Source of the DNA: Tenebrio molitor
Taxonomy: Eukaryota > Arthropoda > Insecta > Coleoptera > Tenebrionidae
Reading direction: 5' to 3'
DNA length: 64,000 nt
Assembly (NCBI RefSeq): GCF_963966145.1
Contig: NC_091050.1
Span: 22,320,001-22,384,000 of the forward strand
A program made the translations under genes and the position numbers. The number at the start of each line of letters is the position of its first letter. Within the stretch, counting starts at the first letter, position 1. The notes under the pieces are model-generated. The model saw only the letters and a list, made by a program, of their open reading frames with translations, ran no database searches and was not told where the DNA came from. This document shows positions 41,861-52,877 of this stretch, one piece after another.

Positions 41861-42370
41861 TAATACATCTCTGTTAAGTTTACTTCTTATCTTGTTTTTG
41901 TTTAGAGTTTTCGCAGTTTTCTTACATTCGTAGTGTATTTCCCTTTGCTCGTCAACATGTTGGATCATATTTACATGTCGTTTTGCTTTTCGAGGGCTAC
42001 TAAAATGCTCTACTGTTACATCTGCATTATATCGCGAATCTACTGATTAAGTAGCCGTAGTTTTATTTTCTAACAATTTTTAAAAACAGGTAAGTAAGTG
42101 ATGAAAGAGATATTAAATATTTAAGTTTTATACGCTCTATCTTTGTTGCCACTACAATGTTCTTCTGCGAAATTGAGATTAAAGGGGGCATTGGGTGTGG
42201 TAGGAAAATTCAGGTATTGTGAAGATACCTATACAAACCCTTTTTAAAATTTTGCATGGTTTTTTACATTCATCCTAATCAGAATTCCGAAAATGTTTTG
42301 AACAAATAACCGCATCGTTTGCAACTTTGATTGTCTTTTCCACACTGATAACAATTTGTTTCTTAAGAAG
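41861..42370 (-). pseudogene. Possible zinc-finger remnant
   Basis: On the minus strand, CYQCGKDNQSCKRCGYLFKT (about 42290-42350) and, 300 bases on, KRHVNMIQHVDEQREIHYEC followed by K (about 41910-41975, within an open stretch of about 55 codons starting near VDSRYNADVTVEHFSSP) have C2H2-like spacing of cysteines and histidines. The frame between them is broken. Whether this is an old copy of the 15- and 33-kb genes or another gene is unclear. Confidence 0.35.
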
Positions 42371-42920
42371 GTTTCTTTTGGAAAACTGAAATCATTTTTT
42401 CACCCAGGTCTTCGGTATTTGTAAAGAATCGTCTATTTTAGGTACATACCAGTGAAAAGATAAGTCTTGTCTTGAAGAACTATAAGGAGTAGAACAAATT
42501 CTGCAGGTTCTCATTATTGCAATTATTCTATTTTACGAATTCAGGAAGTTTTATGACAGTTCCGACCACAGGTTCAGACTTTTGAATTAATTTCAAACTT
42601 CAAAATTGACATTTGCGAAACATCAAAACGACATACGTATTGTAATAACAGAGAGAAACATATTTTAATACAGGTTAGAATGAAATGGGGGAAGGTACCG
42701 AAGTCTGTGATATGTTTTTTCAAAGTCGACATACGTGTCAAAATTAATACCAATTAAATAATTTCTCTTGTGTTTTTCCAAGTTTCTGAAGCTTCTATTA
42801 ATCTTTTAAAATTTTCGTAGTATTTAATTTAGTGTTAGCGTTGTGTAAAGTCTGTTTTTTTTTTATAATCAATTGTCAAAGTGTTGTCAGGTTGGCAGAA
42901 AATTCGAAACTGTGGCAGCG
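42371..42920. other. Intergenic DNA, nothing recognised
   Basis: AT-rich, without frames or inverted repeats of note. Confidence 0.3.
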
Positions 42921-43560
42921 CGCAGCTTTCAGTTGGTGTTTTCAAAATTACGCCTGTCTTGATATGTAATATCTCGCATTAAAACACAGGAATTTTTGAA
43001 ATGTTCGCATTCAAGTGTACAATAAATCATGCAAATAATAACTTGCGGCTTTCAGTCGATTGATACGAGCTGTTTGAAGGTAAAATTTTCGATTCGGAAG
43101 GTTTTAACAGTGATTTTTGAAATTTGCCGGTCTAAGAACAGCAAAACAGCAATCTCTATAAATTGTTGCTATATTTTAAATACACATGAGCAAGTTCAAC
43201 GACAAAATTTCGATTCGGAACGTTTTTAGTGTGATTTTTGAGATTTGGCGATATAAAATTGCTCTTTTTTAATTCTTACGAATAAGAGGTTCTTTATTGT
43301 TAGCAAGTACGCATGCTAAATACATTATTAAAATTACCAATTACCGATTCTTTTTTTCGGTATTTTTTTTGCAACCCGGAACACAGCAAACACCCCCCCG
43401 ATTGATCACTCTTTTTTTTCTAAATAATTTTCATTTCTTACTTTGAAAAAGCCGATTTTACACGTCGTCAAATACGAAACTGTTTGTTTACCAACACCGA
43501 AAAACGCCGCGCTCCGCCGTTTGGTGGCGCGTCAATCGATGTCGGGCAAGCCTATACATG
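42921..43560 (-). mobile_element. P-like nonautonomous element with a THAP exon, copy 2
   Basis: Inverted relative to 18605-19070 and similar over about 500 bases. Its outer end reads GCTTGCCCGACATCGATTG as complement. The frame at 43409-43342 reads (V)INRGGVCCVPGCKKNTEKKN: the C-x-x-x-C start of a THAP finger is kept, with GTG in place of ATG. It ends at a donor-like GGTAATTG. The inner end is cut after GCTGCGCGCTGCC. Confidence 0.6.
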
Positions 43561-43726
43561 TTAGTCTATAGTCTGTTTTTTCCTGCAAGGCCCAAGCCGT
43601 GGCGGGAAATTTGAAATAATCCAATAGGATTAGTTAAAAATCGGTAATTTTACAATAAAACAATAAATTAATCCTGCTAGCAGGGGATGTATCTGTCACA
43701 TGTGTTGTCATTTCTACTTTTTAAAA

Positions 43727-46073
43727 ATGAGTGAAAAGATCAAAGGCAAACTTACCGTTAATGAGAAACTGATGATTCTTAATGTCTTTAAAGGACTAGA
43801 ACACGATCATCCTCAGTTTAACAAAACTATTTTATTAAGCAAGTGTTGCGAATACACAGGTAACATATCTTTTATTCTCTATATAAATGAAGACAAGCAG
43901 AAATACTTACCTAATAGGTCGTTCTGTGCGAACAGTTAAAAGAGTTTTGGCCGAGGAAAAAAACACTGGCACCCTTAGACCACCGAAAGTACCGCAACGT
44001 GAAGATCTTTTAATTTTAGAGGAACATCAAAAGTATTTAATACGACGAACTGTACACCAGTTCTTTTTCGATAATCTTCCCCCAACACTAAATTTGATTC
44101 ATGCCAAGATACAACAAAATGAAGAAATTCCAAAAATGAGTAGATCCAAATTATATAAGATGTTAAAATCTCTAAATTTCACGTGAGTAGACAACAAAAT
44201 GAGATTTTGATTAATTAAAAGCGTAATCTTTACAATTAACAGATTTATCAAGAGAGGTAGGAAAAATATATTATTAGATAGAGGGGACATTGTAATGTGG
44301 AGAAAAAAATATTTACGTCAAATAAAAGAATTGCGAAAGCAAAAAAAAAACATATATTATTTAGACGAAACATGGGTGAACTCAGGTCATGTCAGATCTA
44401 AAATATGGGTAGATCAGAACGTAATGAGCAAAAGAGAGCTGTTTAACCAAGATTTGTCAGCCGGGTTAAAAAATCCTAGTGGAAGAGGAAAACGTCTAAT
44501 AGTGGTACACATTGGAAACGAGAAAGGTTTTGTTAACAAGGGGTTGTTAGTTTTTGAAGGAATTAAATGTGGAGATTATCACGACGAGATGAATTCTGAA
44601 AAATTCGAATCTTGGCTCACTAAAATCTTAAGTTTGATTCCTCAGAACTCCATAGTAGTATTAGATAATGCTCCATACCATAGTAGAGTTTTAGAAAAAT
44701 TGCCAACTTCAGCATGGCGAAAAGAACAAATTAAAGAATTCTTGGAAATAAAACAAATTCCTTTTGAAAATAATTTACTCAAATGTGAACTGTTAGATTT
44801 GGCATCTCTTCATAAGCCAGCCCAGCCACTTTATGCAGTTGAGGAATTAGCAGCAGCGCATAACGTCAAAATTCTGAGAACTCCTCCCTACCACTGCGAA
44901 CTCAATCCAATAGAAATGATTTGGGCTCAAGTAAAAGGTTATGTGGCTGCTAACAACAAAACATTTAAGTTGGAAGACGTTAGATTGTTGCTAGAGAAAG
45001 GTATCCAGAATGTAACACCAGAGAGGTGGGAAAAGTGCGTGCAACACGTAATTAAAGAAGAAGACAAAATGTGGAACTTGGATGGCTTAATAGAAACTGT
45101 TATGGAACCATTAATTATACAGGGTCTTTCACAATTCGCGCCCTAGAGAAAAAGAGGAAATAAGAGATCGCATTTGGATGTGTAATTTTGAAGAAAAAAA
45201 ATCTACCTTAAAAGATATTCGAGAAAAGACAACTTAAAGTTAACCAATCAGGGATCTACACCTCCAAGGTGTGTTTGCCGTAATTTTACGTTGCTAGGAT
45301 TTCATTTAAGAAAAAACATCTTTAAAATATTTGGGCGATTGGAGTTGTTTTTTAAGATGTCACTGTCAAATTAAATTTGTAATAAAAAAGCCAAAACCTT
45401 TGTTTATTTGATTACAATCATATATTCAGCCGCTGATTATTTAGAAATGATAATAATTTTTGGGGAATGTGAGCGTAACGCCAGGGAGGCAGCAAGAGTC
45501 TTCAAAGAACGTTTTCCGGGCAGAAATGACAATTATTTTTTCGTTTGCAATACATTTTTTTAATTGTTTGCTACAATACGTTGTAATAATAATTGACCTA
45601 GAATACCATTTAGTTGCGACTATCAAGCATTAATCCCATGAGTCCGAGGCCCGCGGCCCGTCCAAGACAAAACTTGAGAACGCGGCCGATCTGGTCATAC
45701 CAGCCAAAAATCATCGGTGGGTTTTGCGCATCAGAGCCTCTGTAACCGATTTATTGTCAGATCCGACACTGGTGGCTCAGCTCAGGTCTGAGAAGTCGCT
45801 ACACTCCAAGCATCTCCTAGAATCGCCCATAAGCTTTGCTTAAGCAGTAGTCATCTGAAATTGCAATGTAATGACAGATTGTTAACCTATCAGTTATGAA
45901 AGCAGTAGTAAATTCTTTGTTTATATTTTTTGACAACTTATTGTCGACGGCAGGTGCCCTTTTTCTCTAGGGCGCGAGTTGTGAAAAGCCCTGTATATAA
46001 ATATATAAATTTACAAGATTCCTCTGATGATAGTTCAGATATGAACATATCTGATAATAGTGACATAAATTAG
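43727..46073 (+). CDS. IS630-Tc1-mariner transposase of DD82E type, three exons, last exon interrupted
   Basis: The exons are 43727-43859, 43918-44182 and 44243 onward, joined in frame by GT...AG introns of 58 and 60 bases. The protein starts MSEKIKGKLTVNEKLMILNV, has an HTH-like part (RSVRTVKRVLAEEKNTGTLR) and a DDE domain: YLDETWVN (first Asp), SIVVLDNAPYH (second Asp) and PPYHCELNPIEMIWA (Glu). Exactly 82 residues separate the second Asp from the Glu, which fits the DD82E (Sailor-type) family described in this superfamily. At codon 45117-45119 a separate TIR element begins; as it stands the frame stops at 45146 inside it. Beyond the insert, 45996-46073 continues in the original frame with an acidic end (DSSDDSSDMNISDNSDIN) and TAG. 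The upstream ATG at 43700 is less likely. The TIRs of this element were not identified. Confidence 0.88.
45120..45993. mobile_element. 874-bp TIR element inserted in the transposase gene
   Basis: CAGGGTCTTTCACAATTCGC and its near complement GCGAGTTGTGAAAAGCCCTG are the ends, extending to GCCCTAGAGAAAAAG. TA is duplicated at 45118-45119 and 45994-45995. Inside, 45448-45530 reads MIIIFGECERNAREAARVFK then ERFPGRN, the N-terminal helix-turn-helix often annotated DUF4817 in insect transposases; the catalytic part is missing. A block at about 45655-45845 is GC-richer and has an open reading ENAADLVIPAKNHRWVLRIR that I cannot assign. Confidence 0.9.
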
Positions 46074-46569
46074 TTTGAATCGGTTGTCCGTTTGTCTGAA
46101 TTTAAAAGTTTTTTTAAAATCAATAATGAATTTCTTGTTGCTTTAATGCTTGAAACCCTTCATTTTTATTATTTTTCACATTATTGTTAACGGTTAAATG
46201 CATCCTGAAAACTTGTGGATGTCGTAGTGTGTTAAATGTTAATGTTACTCTTCATATTTTTCCAAAGACATGCTTCACACCTACTTGATGAAAAGGCTTT
46301 TTGGTCGCCATGTATTTTAATAACTTTTTAAATTACATTTTTTAAATGGAATATACGCTTTATTTCTTGTAATTTTTTTAAACTTCATTTTGTAAAAAAC
46401 TTATAACATGTGTTTTGATTAATCCATGATTTTAACACATGTTGCAGATTTTTTACAAAAAATAAAGACATTTACGACAGTGATGAAAACCAGCATTTGA
46501 ATTTCCCGCAATGCGATGCAACTAGTGCTTACGCGATGTTTCCACGAACTCGCCATTCGACAGCTAATA
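46074..46569. other. 3' flank of the transposase gene
   Basis: AT-rich; it should include the right TIR of the DD82E element, which I could not locate. Confidence 0.35.
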
Positions 46570-47414
46570 TCGTGCGTTCAAATGAAATCCTGGGCTGGGA
46601 AGGCGTTGGAAACCGTCAATTGTGCTTTTTTAAAGCGTACTATCCGTTTATGAAACTCCCGCGCTATCAGTGTCAAATTTTTTACATTTTTTTGGAGTGT
46701 ACCTATGGTGACATACATTTTCAGTTGCCTGTACACAAAATCTAGTTACAAAAACGTCAACAAGAAAAGTTTGGTTATGTTAATGGAGTTAATTCTCTTC
46801 TTTGGAAACAATAATTTTTGTAATACCTAGTTGTTAAAGGTGGCTTTCCGGATTGTTTGTCACCATGTAAACAACCTCATAACGGCCGGAGTCCGTTAAG
46901 GGTGTCCGTTATGAGCGGGAGTGGCCGTTATGAATGACTAAATAACTATAGCAACGTAGATCTAAACTTTATTTTTCAACTTTTTTACAATTGGTACAAT
47001 AATTAATGTTTAATGTTATGGGACACACCTTGAATTAATCGAAATCCGTATGCCACTAGCAGATCTAGACGAGATCGAAGATTATGCTTCAAAATTTTAA
47101 CACCAACACAAGCGCGATTTTGCAGGGAATAACGATGACCTCACTTGCTCTGCGGCCATCCGGACATCGGGAATATCTTGACTGCGATTTTTTATTGATT
47201 TCATTCATTTATTTTCAACGGAAAGTTAAGCGTTGAACAAATCTGACAAACAACATTGAAACAAATTTTCTTCACAAACAACGGTTGACATGACGATGTC
47301 CTCCGCACACTTATTAATCATTCGGTTTTTTCGATGGCGTCGAAAAAAATGTATTTCAAAAAGATAATTGTGAACAAATCGTAGAGATATTACAAAAACT
47401 ATTGTACAATACAC

Positions 47415-47516
47415 GTCCGTTAGGGCCTTTACAGCCTCGCCAGTATTATTCGACTCGCTCTGCGAGCTCGTCTCCCAAAATCTCTGGCTCGGCAGTAAAG
47501 GCTATCCTAACGGACT
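47415..47516. repeat. CpG-rich fold-back
   Basis: GTCCGTTAGGGCCTTTAC and GTAAAGGCTATCCTAACGGAC (first 20 bases relevant) surround ATTCGACTCGCTCTGCGAGC. Same style as the folds at 1560, 31415 and 37208. Confidence 0.7.
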
Positions 47517-48181
47517 TCTACTGTAAAATACTATAACAATACCGTGCTTCTCTCTAGCCGTTAACAGTATTCTTCTACGTTTTATATTTTCTTCTTGTTC
47601 AGCGATTTCGTTAAGTAATACTTTGAAGGAAAGGAAGCGAATTTATTAAATATAACTGCAAATTTGAAATTTTAAATTTTTGAGCTAACGTTAAGTAAAA
47701 ATTACTAGTCTCAGAACGGCAGTGCGGCAACTTGCAAACACTTTGACAGTGCGGGAGTTTAGTAAATGGATAGTAGACTACGTCCACTGATAGAATGCAT
47801 TTTTTTAAATATCCTTAGATAACAAAATCCCCAAACCATAACATTAAAATATTAAGAAAGTATCATAGATTGTGTTGGTAATATCTTGCAAGCATTCGCG
47901 CCACTGATTCTCATTGGTTGTTATGAAACCCACGCGAAAAATAAATTATATGACATTTCAAATTTGAAATTGTCAGTTCTGTCAAGTGGTTTAAGCATTT
48001 AGATTTGTGATTTTTCATCTTTAGAGTTTTGTTTTGCGATTCTCTGGTTTTAAAAGTTATTCGTTTTGATCGTGTTGCTGTTTTGATCTGTTCCGTTGCG
48101 ATTTTTTGTTGATTCTTTAAAATTTGTGAAGTAAGTGCGTGCCTCAAGAATCTAGCATTATGAACACTTTAAGTGATATTA

Positions 48182-48537
48182 CTATCGCGGCCAAAATACT
48201 TTGGTCGTCACTTTTTGACACTTCAAATGTAAATCAAGTATTAATGTCAATATACATGACAATTTCAAATTATTCTTGTCAAAAATATGGCACCTTCAGT
48301 TTTTGATAAATATAGAATCGTCTTACTTGCTTCTGAAGGTTGTCTAAACCGCGACCACGTTGATCTTTTGCTTTTGAACCCTGCCTCCGCAGCTGGGATT
48401 TACCCCACCCGTATGACACTGATAGATTAAAATAATTTTGACAGTAGTAAAAAATAAGGTTAAACATCCTAAAGTTTGCTTTACAATTGAATGTCATTTA
48501 TGTCACATTGACGACCAAAGTATTTTGGCCGCGATAG
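48182..48537. mobile_element. MITE of 356 bp, CTATCGCGGCC type
   Basis: A perfect inverted repeat of about 29 bases starts CTATCGCGGCCAAAATACTT and continues TGGTCGTCA, with TA outside. The first 12 bases equal those of the elements at 13724 and 30234; the rest differs, so it is a related but separate family. Confidence 0.93.
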
Positions 48538-49276
48538 TACAAACATCGAAAATGATACAGAGGTAATTTTTGTTCATGCATTAAATAGGAGTACATATTA
48601 AATAATCTCTTGCTTGTGTTTAGCCATTTCCGAAAAAAGCTGGATATTTTAATTTCAATAGCCAGCTTTTTCGGTGGGTTGCATTTTTTATTCCGTCGGG
48701 CACATTATCACTCGTGAAATATCCTGTATTAATAAAACCTAATATATTACTCCTACTGTACTGAAGTCTTCTTTCGTCTTTCCCAAATGCAAACATGCAG
48801 AATAATAATAAAACATCACATGTAAACCTGCTCTTTCCATTTTTTTAAATTTCGCGCCGGATCTATTTGTTATAGCGTAAGTGAACATTTTTAGTAACAT
48901 TTATGTCAAGCAAACTATGAGTGGACAGAGTTTACAGTAAATGTGGTCACATTTAAAAACATTCAATGTATCCCAATAGTCTGCAAATATTTAATTTTTG
49001 TTGTATCTATGGAAATAAGAAATAAAAATCTTTCCTTTTTTTCTCTCTTTGCAATGTTTTACATTACAAATAGAATAACTTAACGATTCCTATTCTCGAA
49101 ACAAATATCTAAGGGCACCCTTTGCTGAAAACAAACATGTTCAATTATGTCCCGATTAAACATTAACAAATGTCTTTCGTATCAAACGGTGGGAAATTCA
49201 AACTTTACACTGTTCTGAACGGTTTAATTTTTCCAACGCCTACTCAGCCCAGGATTTCATTTTAACACCCGATATA

Positions 49277-49512
49277 ACGGGTGACTATTAAAATTTTCAC
49301 TTGGAGTTGGCTTTGAACGAATTTTTATTTTTTCTGTTACTTTAGACACACGCAAGAACGAACGACAAATGTCAGTCAGTACAATTGAAACATAACCTAT
49401 AAATTATAAAAAACATTTATTGAAATGTCAAACTTGTCAGTGTCTAAGGTGCAACGGAAAACAAAGAATGATCCATAGCCAACCCTAAGTGAAAATTTTA
49501 ATAGTCACCCGT
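49277..49512. mobile_element. ACGGGTGAC-type MITE, copy 3
   Basis: 236 bp, nearly identical to 40138-40373. TA at 49275-49276 abuts the TA of the preceding element. Confidence 0.93.
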
Positions 49513-49516
49513 TATA

Positions 49517-49663
49517 CCGTGAGTTTTTTATTTTACTGAACATACGCGTAATACATCTGTAAGATTGTTTGCCTATCTCAAATGAATTGACTTGTCCACT
49601 TTAGAACTGAACATTTTACATTGTATGTTTTATTGTATGTTCAGCGAAATAAAAAACGCAGTG
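49517..49663. mobile_element. MITE of 147 bp, TA target
   Basis: GAGTTTTTTATTTTACTGAA and TTCAGCGAAATAAAAAACGC are inverted ends. TA at both sides, adjoining the neighbours on each side. Confidence 0.7.
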
Positions 49664-49665
49664 TA

Positions 49666-49942
49666 TGTCCTACAGAAACTCTAGTGGAACCCGACTTTGG
49701 TCGTAAATTTATGTTTGTCACTTGAAAAATAGAATTTTATGCTGCAGCGATAATCCTACTAATAAATGCTAATGAGGGTTGTCAGTTTGGGGTTCGCAAT
49801 GTTCGCTTCAAGCAGGGATGTTACAGGTAGTGGTAGTTGTATTTATGACAAAGGTTATTACTTGATAATAAAATCTTATTCTTCCGTTGTTGTTGGTAAA
49901 TTTACAACCAAAGTCGAATTCCACTAGAGTTTCTGTAGGACA
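49666..49942. mobile_element. MITE of about 277 bp
   Basis: TGTCCTACAGAAACTCTAGT and ACTAGAGTTTCTGTAGGACA are perfect inverted ends, continuing as GGAACCCGACTTTGGT / ACCAAAGTCGAATTCC. Confidence 0.9.
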
Positions 49943-50603
49943 ATATATTTTTTATAATCTGTGAACGAGTCAAAGTAACTTTCATACCAACAGAAAATCA
50001 GATTTTCATGGATTGCTTTGAGTAGGTATACGTACTTACCATTAATTCTATCAGAACAGGACAGGAGTAGATACTTATTTAAATCTTTCACAGTTTGTGT
50101 GTATTCAGTGTTCGCATATCTGTTTGGTTATGTATCACGTGGATGCGACCGAGACTCCCATGAATCATGATCACAAAACACAAAACACCTGCGAATTATC
50201 ATTAGGGAACCAGGAATATGATCTAAAGTTTTCTTACCATAGTGACCTTTATGAGATGGGATTAAACAGTAAACTACTAAAAACTTGAATGCCAAAGCGT
50301 AAAGAAATCTGTAACGGGAACTGTATGTCACACACTGATGATAGATGTCACTGCTCACACAAAATATCATGGCCTGCTAAATCTGAACAGCGTTTCGCTT
50401 ATTACGGCCGTAACAAACTACAGGTATCCCAAATAAATTTGCTGGTTTGTGGTAAAACGTTTCGACCATAAATCAGTCCGTAAGGATTTCTATTCTTCAA
50501 AGTGGTACCGCAATAAAAGAGTACTGATGCGGATAAACTGTTGCCATTGGGCGCGTCTGATTTCCCATTCGTTAAATAATTGAAAAGACAAAGTGAGAGT
50601 ATA
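49943..50603. other. Intergenic DNA with the third copy of a conserved 50-bp block
   Basis: 50368-50417 is the inverted copy of the TTACGGCCGTAA-containing block at 17250 and 57410. No gene was found. Confidence 0.45.
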
Positions 50604-51323
50604 CCGGGTGTAGAATTGGTTTACGAGACATAGGATTTTACATGTAAAAATAAAGAGTTTCAATTATTGGCTCCCCTAATAATTTTATGCCAAAATAGTC
50701 AAAATGAAAGTTAGAGAGAATAAAAAATACTGTCTAATTCCACTCTTTGTTTTTTTCTAACATCTTGTGGTACCGAAATAAAAGCAAGAAAGGAGTTAAC
50801 ACAAAAATACTGAAAAGTAGCACTAGCCATGAAATTTGATTTTTAAAATACTATGTATTTGTCGGATGGTTTCTCTATTATTTAATTGTCTTTTAATTTG
50901 CCCTTCAAATGAAGTCGTACAGGACTACAGGATAAATGAAAAGGTATCTTCATTAAATGCTCAAACTTCTCTACAATTCTTCCAATTGTTTCTGTGGCAG
51001 GAATTGATCGGTCTGGGAAACCTGAAGCAAATGTTGCTTGGAAGTTGCTTAAAAAAGATCCTCCATAATAACATTTAAAGAAAGAAATACAATTTCATGC
51101 TTAGTAGTACTTTTTACTGTTTTTGTGTCAACTTCTTTCTTGCCTTTCTTTCAGTACCACAAGATGTTAGAAAAAAAGTAAGACTGAAATTAGACATTAA
51201 TTTTAATTCTCTCCAACTTTCATTTTAACTATTTTGCCGTAAAATTATTAGGGGAGCCAATAATTGAAACTCTTTATTTTTACATGTAAAATCCTATGTC
51301 TCGTAAACCAATTCTACACCCGG
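50604..51323. mobile_element. 720-bp element with TIRs of about 200 bp
   Basis: CCGGGTGTAGAATTGGTTTA opens both ends. The first 80 or so bases are identical and the similarity continues to about 200, through CTAACATCTTGTGGTAC. TA is duplicated at 50602-50603 and 51324-51325. The 300-base centre has no recognisable gene. Confidence 0.93.
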
Positions 51324-52238
51324 TATATACAGGATGTCCCAGAACTCGCGGATCAAATTGAAACTGTATATTCCTTGATGGTAATGAAGGTAAAAAACGT
51401 TTAGAAAAATATTCAGGGTGCAACAGCTTTTTAGTTATGAATTAATCAAATTGACCAATAGAGCTCGATCTAATTTTCCCTTTATGAGAAAATTTAGTAC
51501 CTTCCCTCAGTTGCCAAGCAACGTATAATTCCATGAATAATAAATTATTTTCAATATTTATCTGGTCAATTTGTGGAAACAGACGTCAAAATTGACAGCT
51601 ACTTTTGAAATAACCAAAAATGGAATAATTTCGCCGAAGGCAGGTGAACAAATGTATAGAATCTAAATCAGAGAACGCAAAAAGTTTCTTCTTCCGGCAA
51701 TGAATGAAATATGGTTTGTTATGAGTGAAAATTTCCAGAGCAATTGTAACCTTGAGGGGTATGGGAAATTGACGGGAGGGATATGATGAATTGAACCCTT
51801 GTTGATGGAAGGTAAAATGGCGACGTAGCGTCAAGTGAGTAATACATATTACTACCTTAAAAATCTTAGTAAAAAGTGAAATATGCAGGACCTGTGAAGT
51901 GCATCGGAATCACAAGAAATTTATTCTGACTCCTGTGCATACATTCTGCATCTGCAACGTATTAGCCCAGCTACACGAGCGGGACTCGTCATCGTCGAAA
52001 TTAAAGAAAAGACTTTTAGGAACATTCTTGACAATGCAAAAAAAGCTGGATTTACACGTAGGTTTTGAACAAGAGATCAAGCATAGTGGCAGTTCTGAAA
52101 GAAAGAAGACAAAACTGAATTGAACTAACCTGTTTATTTTAGCATCATTATTAGTAAAAATTTAAGATCAAATTTTATAACTAAACGATGTAGAATGCAA
52201 CAAATGAAATAAGAAACATGCAAAATAAAAAGAATAAT

Positions 52239-52428
52239 TTATAACAAGTGTTCAAAATGACCACCTTTCATCTGAAGGAATAGGCGAGCTCGTTTTATTA
52301 TATTTTCTGTTGCCAGTCTAAGCATACTAGGAATAACAGCAGCCAGTGTTTCGTAAATTTGGTCATTTAGTTCTTCTAAAATATTGATAGGTTCGCGGTG
52401 AATATAGTTCTTCAAATATACTACTTCT
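52239..52428 (-). pseudogene. Transposase C-terminal fragment
   Basis: YLKNYIHREPINILEELNDQ and ENIIKRARLFLQMKGGHFEH followed by LL match the C-terminus of insect mariner-like transposases (WGYLKxxVYxxPPxxxEELxxRI...RxxxCIxxxGGHFEHLL). The catalytic centre upstream is lost. Confidence 0.8.
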
Positions 52429-52574
52429 AGGGTTATTGTTTTCCGGGTTGTGCCGCGGTCGTCTGGATTGCTGGGTAGCTGACGTTTCAATAGCCATGCT
52501 GCTATCTTCTTCGGAGCTTGTAAATAAACCAGCAATCCAGACGACCGCGGCACAACCCGGAAAACAATAACCCT
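52429..52574. repeat. Perfect 46-bp inverted repeat with a Penelope-like centre
   Basis: The arms 52429-52474 and 52529-52574 are exact complements (AGGGTTATTGTTTTCCGGGT...GATTGCTGG). The 54-base centre, read on the minus strand, contains CCGAAGAAGATAGC, AGCATG, GCTATTGAAACGTCAGC: a five-base-pair stem between a CTGANGA-like box and GAAACGTC. This is the arrangement of the hammerhead-ribozyme-derived motif found at the ends of Penelope-like elements. It interrupts the transposase fragment. Confidence 0.8.
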
Positions 52575-52694
52575 ATTGACAACGGCCGTGAAAACCTGCA
52601 TTCGAATACTTCTTCTACCGTCATCAAAGGACTGAAGAAGAGCATCTTCAGTCTCTGGCGTTCTAACTTCTCGCGGGGGACCACCAATTTCTTG

Positions 52695-52877
52695 TCAGGT
52701 AGGCACCAAGGACTCAGTGTCTCGAGCACGGTACACCAACCGTAGAAATACGTTATAATTTGGATGTGGCAAACGTCGTGGAAAACCTATTGCACATTCC
52801 CTTGCATCCTCACGTGCATTGCGCCGGCACTCTCCATAAATTATGAGCATTTCGGCATACTTTGCAGCTGTATACAT
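52695..52877 (-). pseudogene. Transposase N-terminal fragment (DUF4817-like HTH)
   Basis: MYTAAKYAEMLIIYGECRRN then AREDARECAIGFPRRLPHPN is the insect transposase N-terminal helix-turn-helix pattern (YxxMxxxYGExxxNAxxAxxxYxxRFPxRxxP). The same pattern occurs at 45448-45530. It is followed by frameshifted sequence. Confidence 0.75.

Larger units (their letters stand above)
46570..49272. mobile_element. 2.7-kb TIR element, TA target, no transposase seen
   Basis: TCGTGCGTTCAAATGAAATC and, as complement, TCGGGTGTTAAAATGAAATC begin inverted ends of about 45 bases sharing CTGGGCTG and AGGCGTTGGAAA. TA lies at 46568-46569 and 49273-49274. Contents: a fold-back (46873-46935, CATAACGGCC...GGCCGTTATG), another (47415-47516), the MITE at 48182-48537, and AT-rich DNA without long frames. 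Confidence 0.8.

Noticed and set aside
45655..45845. Retroelement gag piece (ENAADLVIPAKNHRWVLRIR)
   Set aside because: Open and GC-richer, but I could not match it to any family; noted only within the inserted element.
50836..51078. 80-codon frame as the transposase of the 720-bp element
   Set aside because: No catalytic or DNA-binding motif, and it runs into the right inverted repeat.
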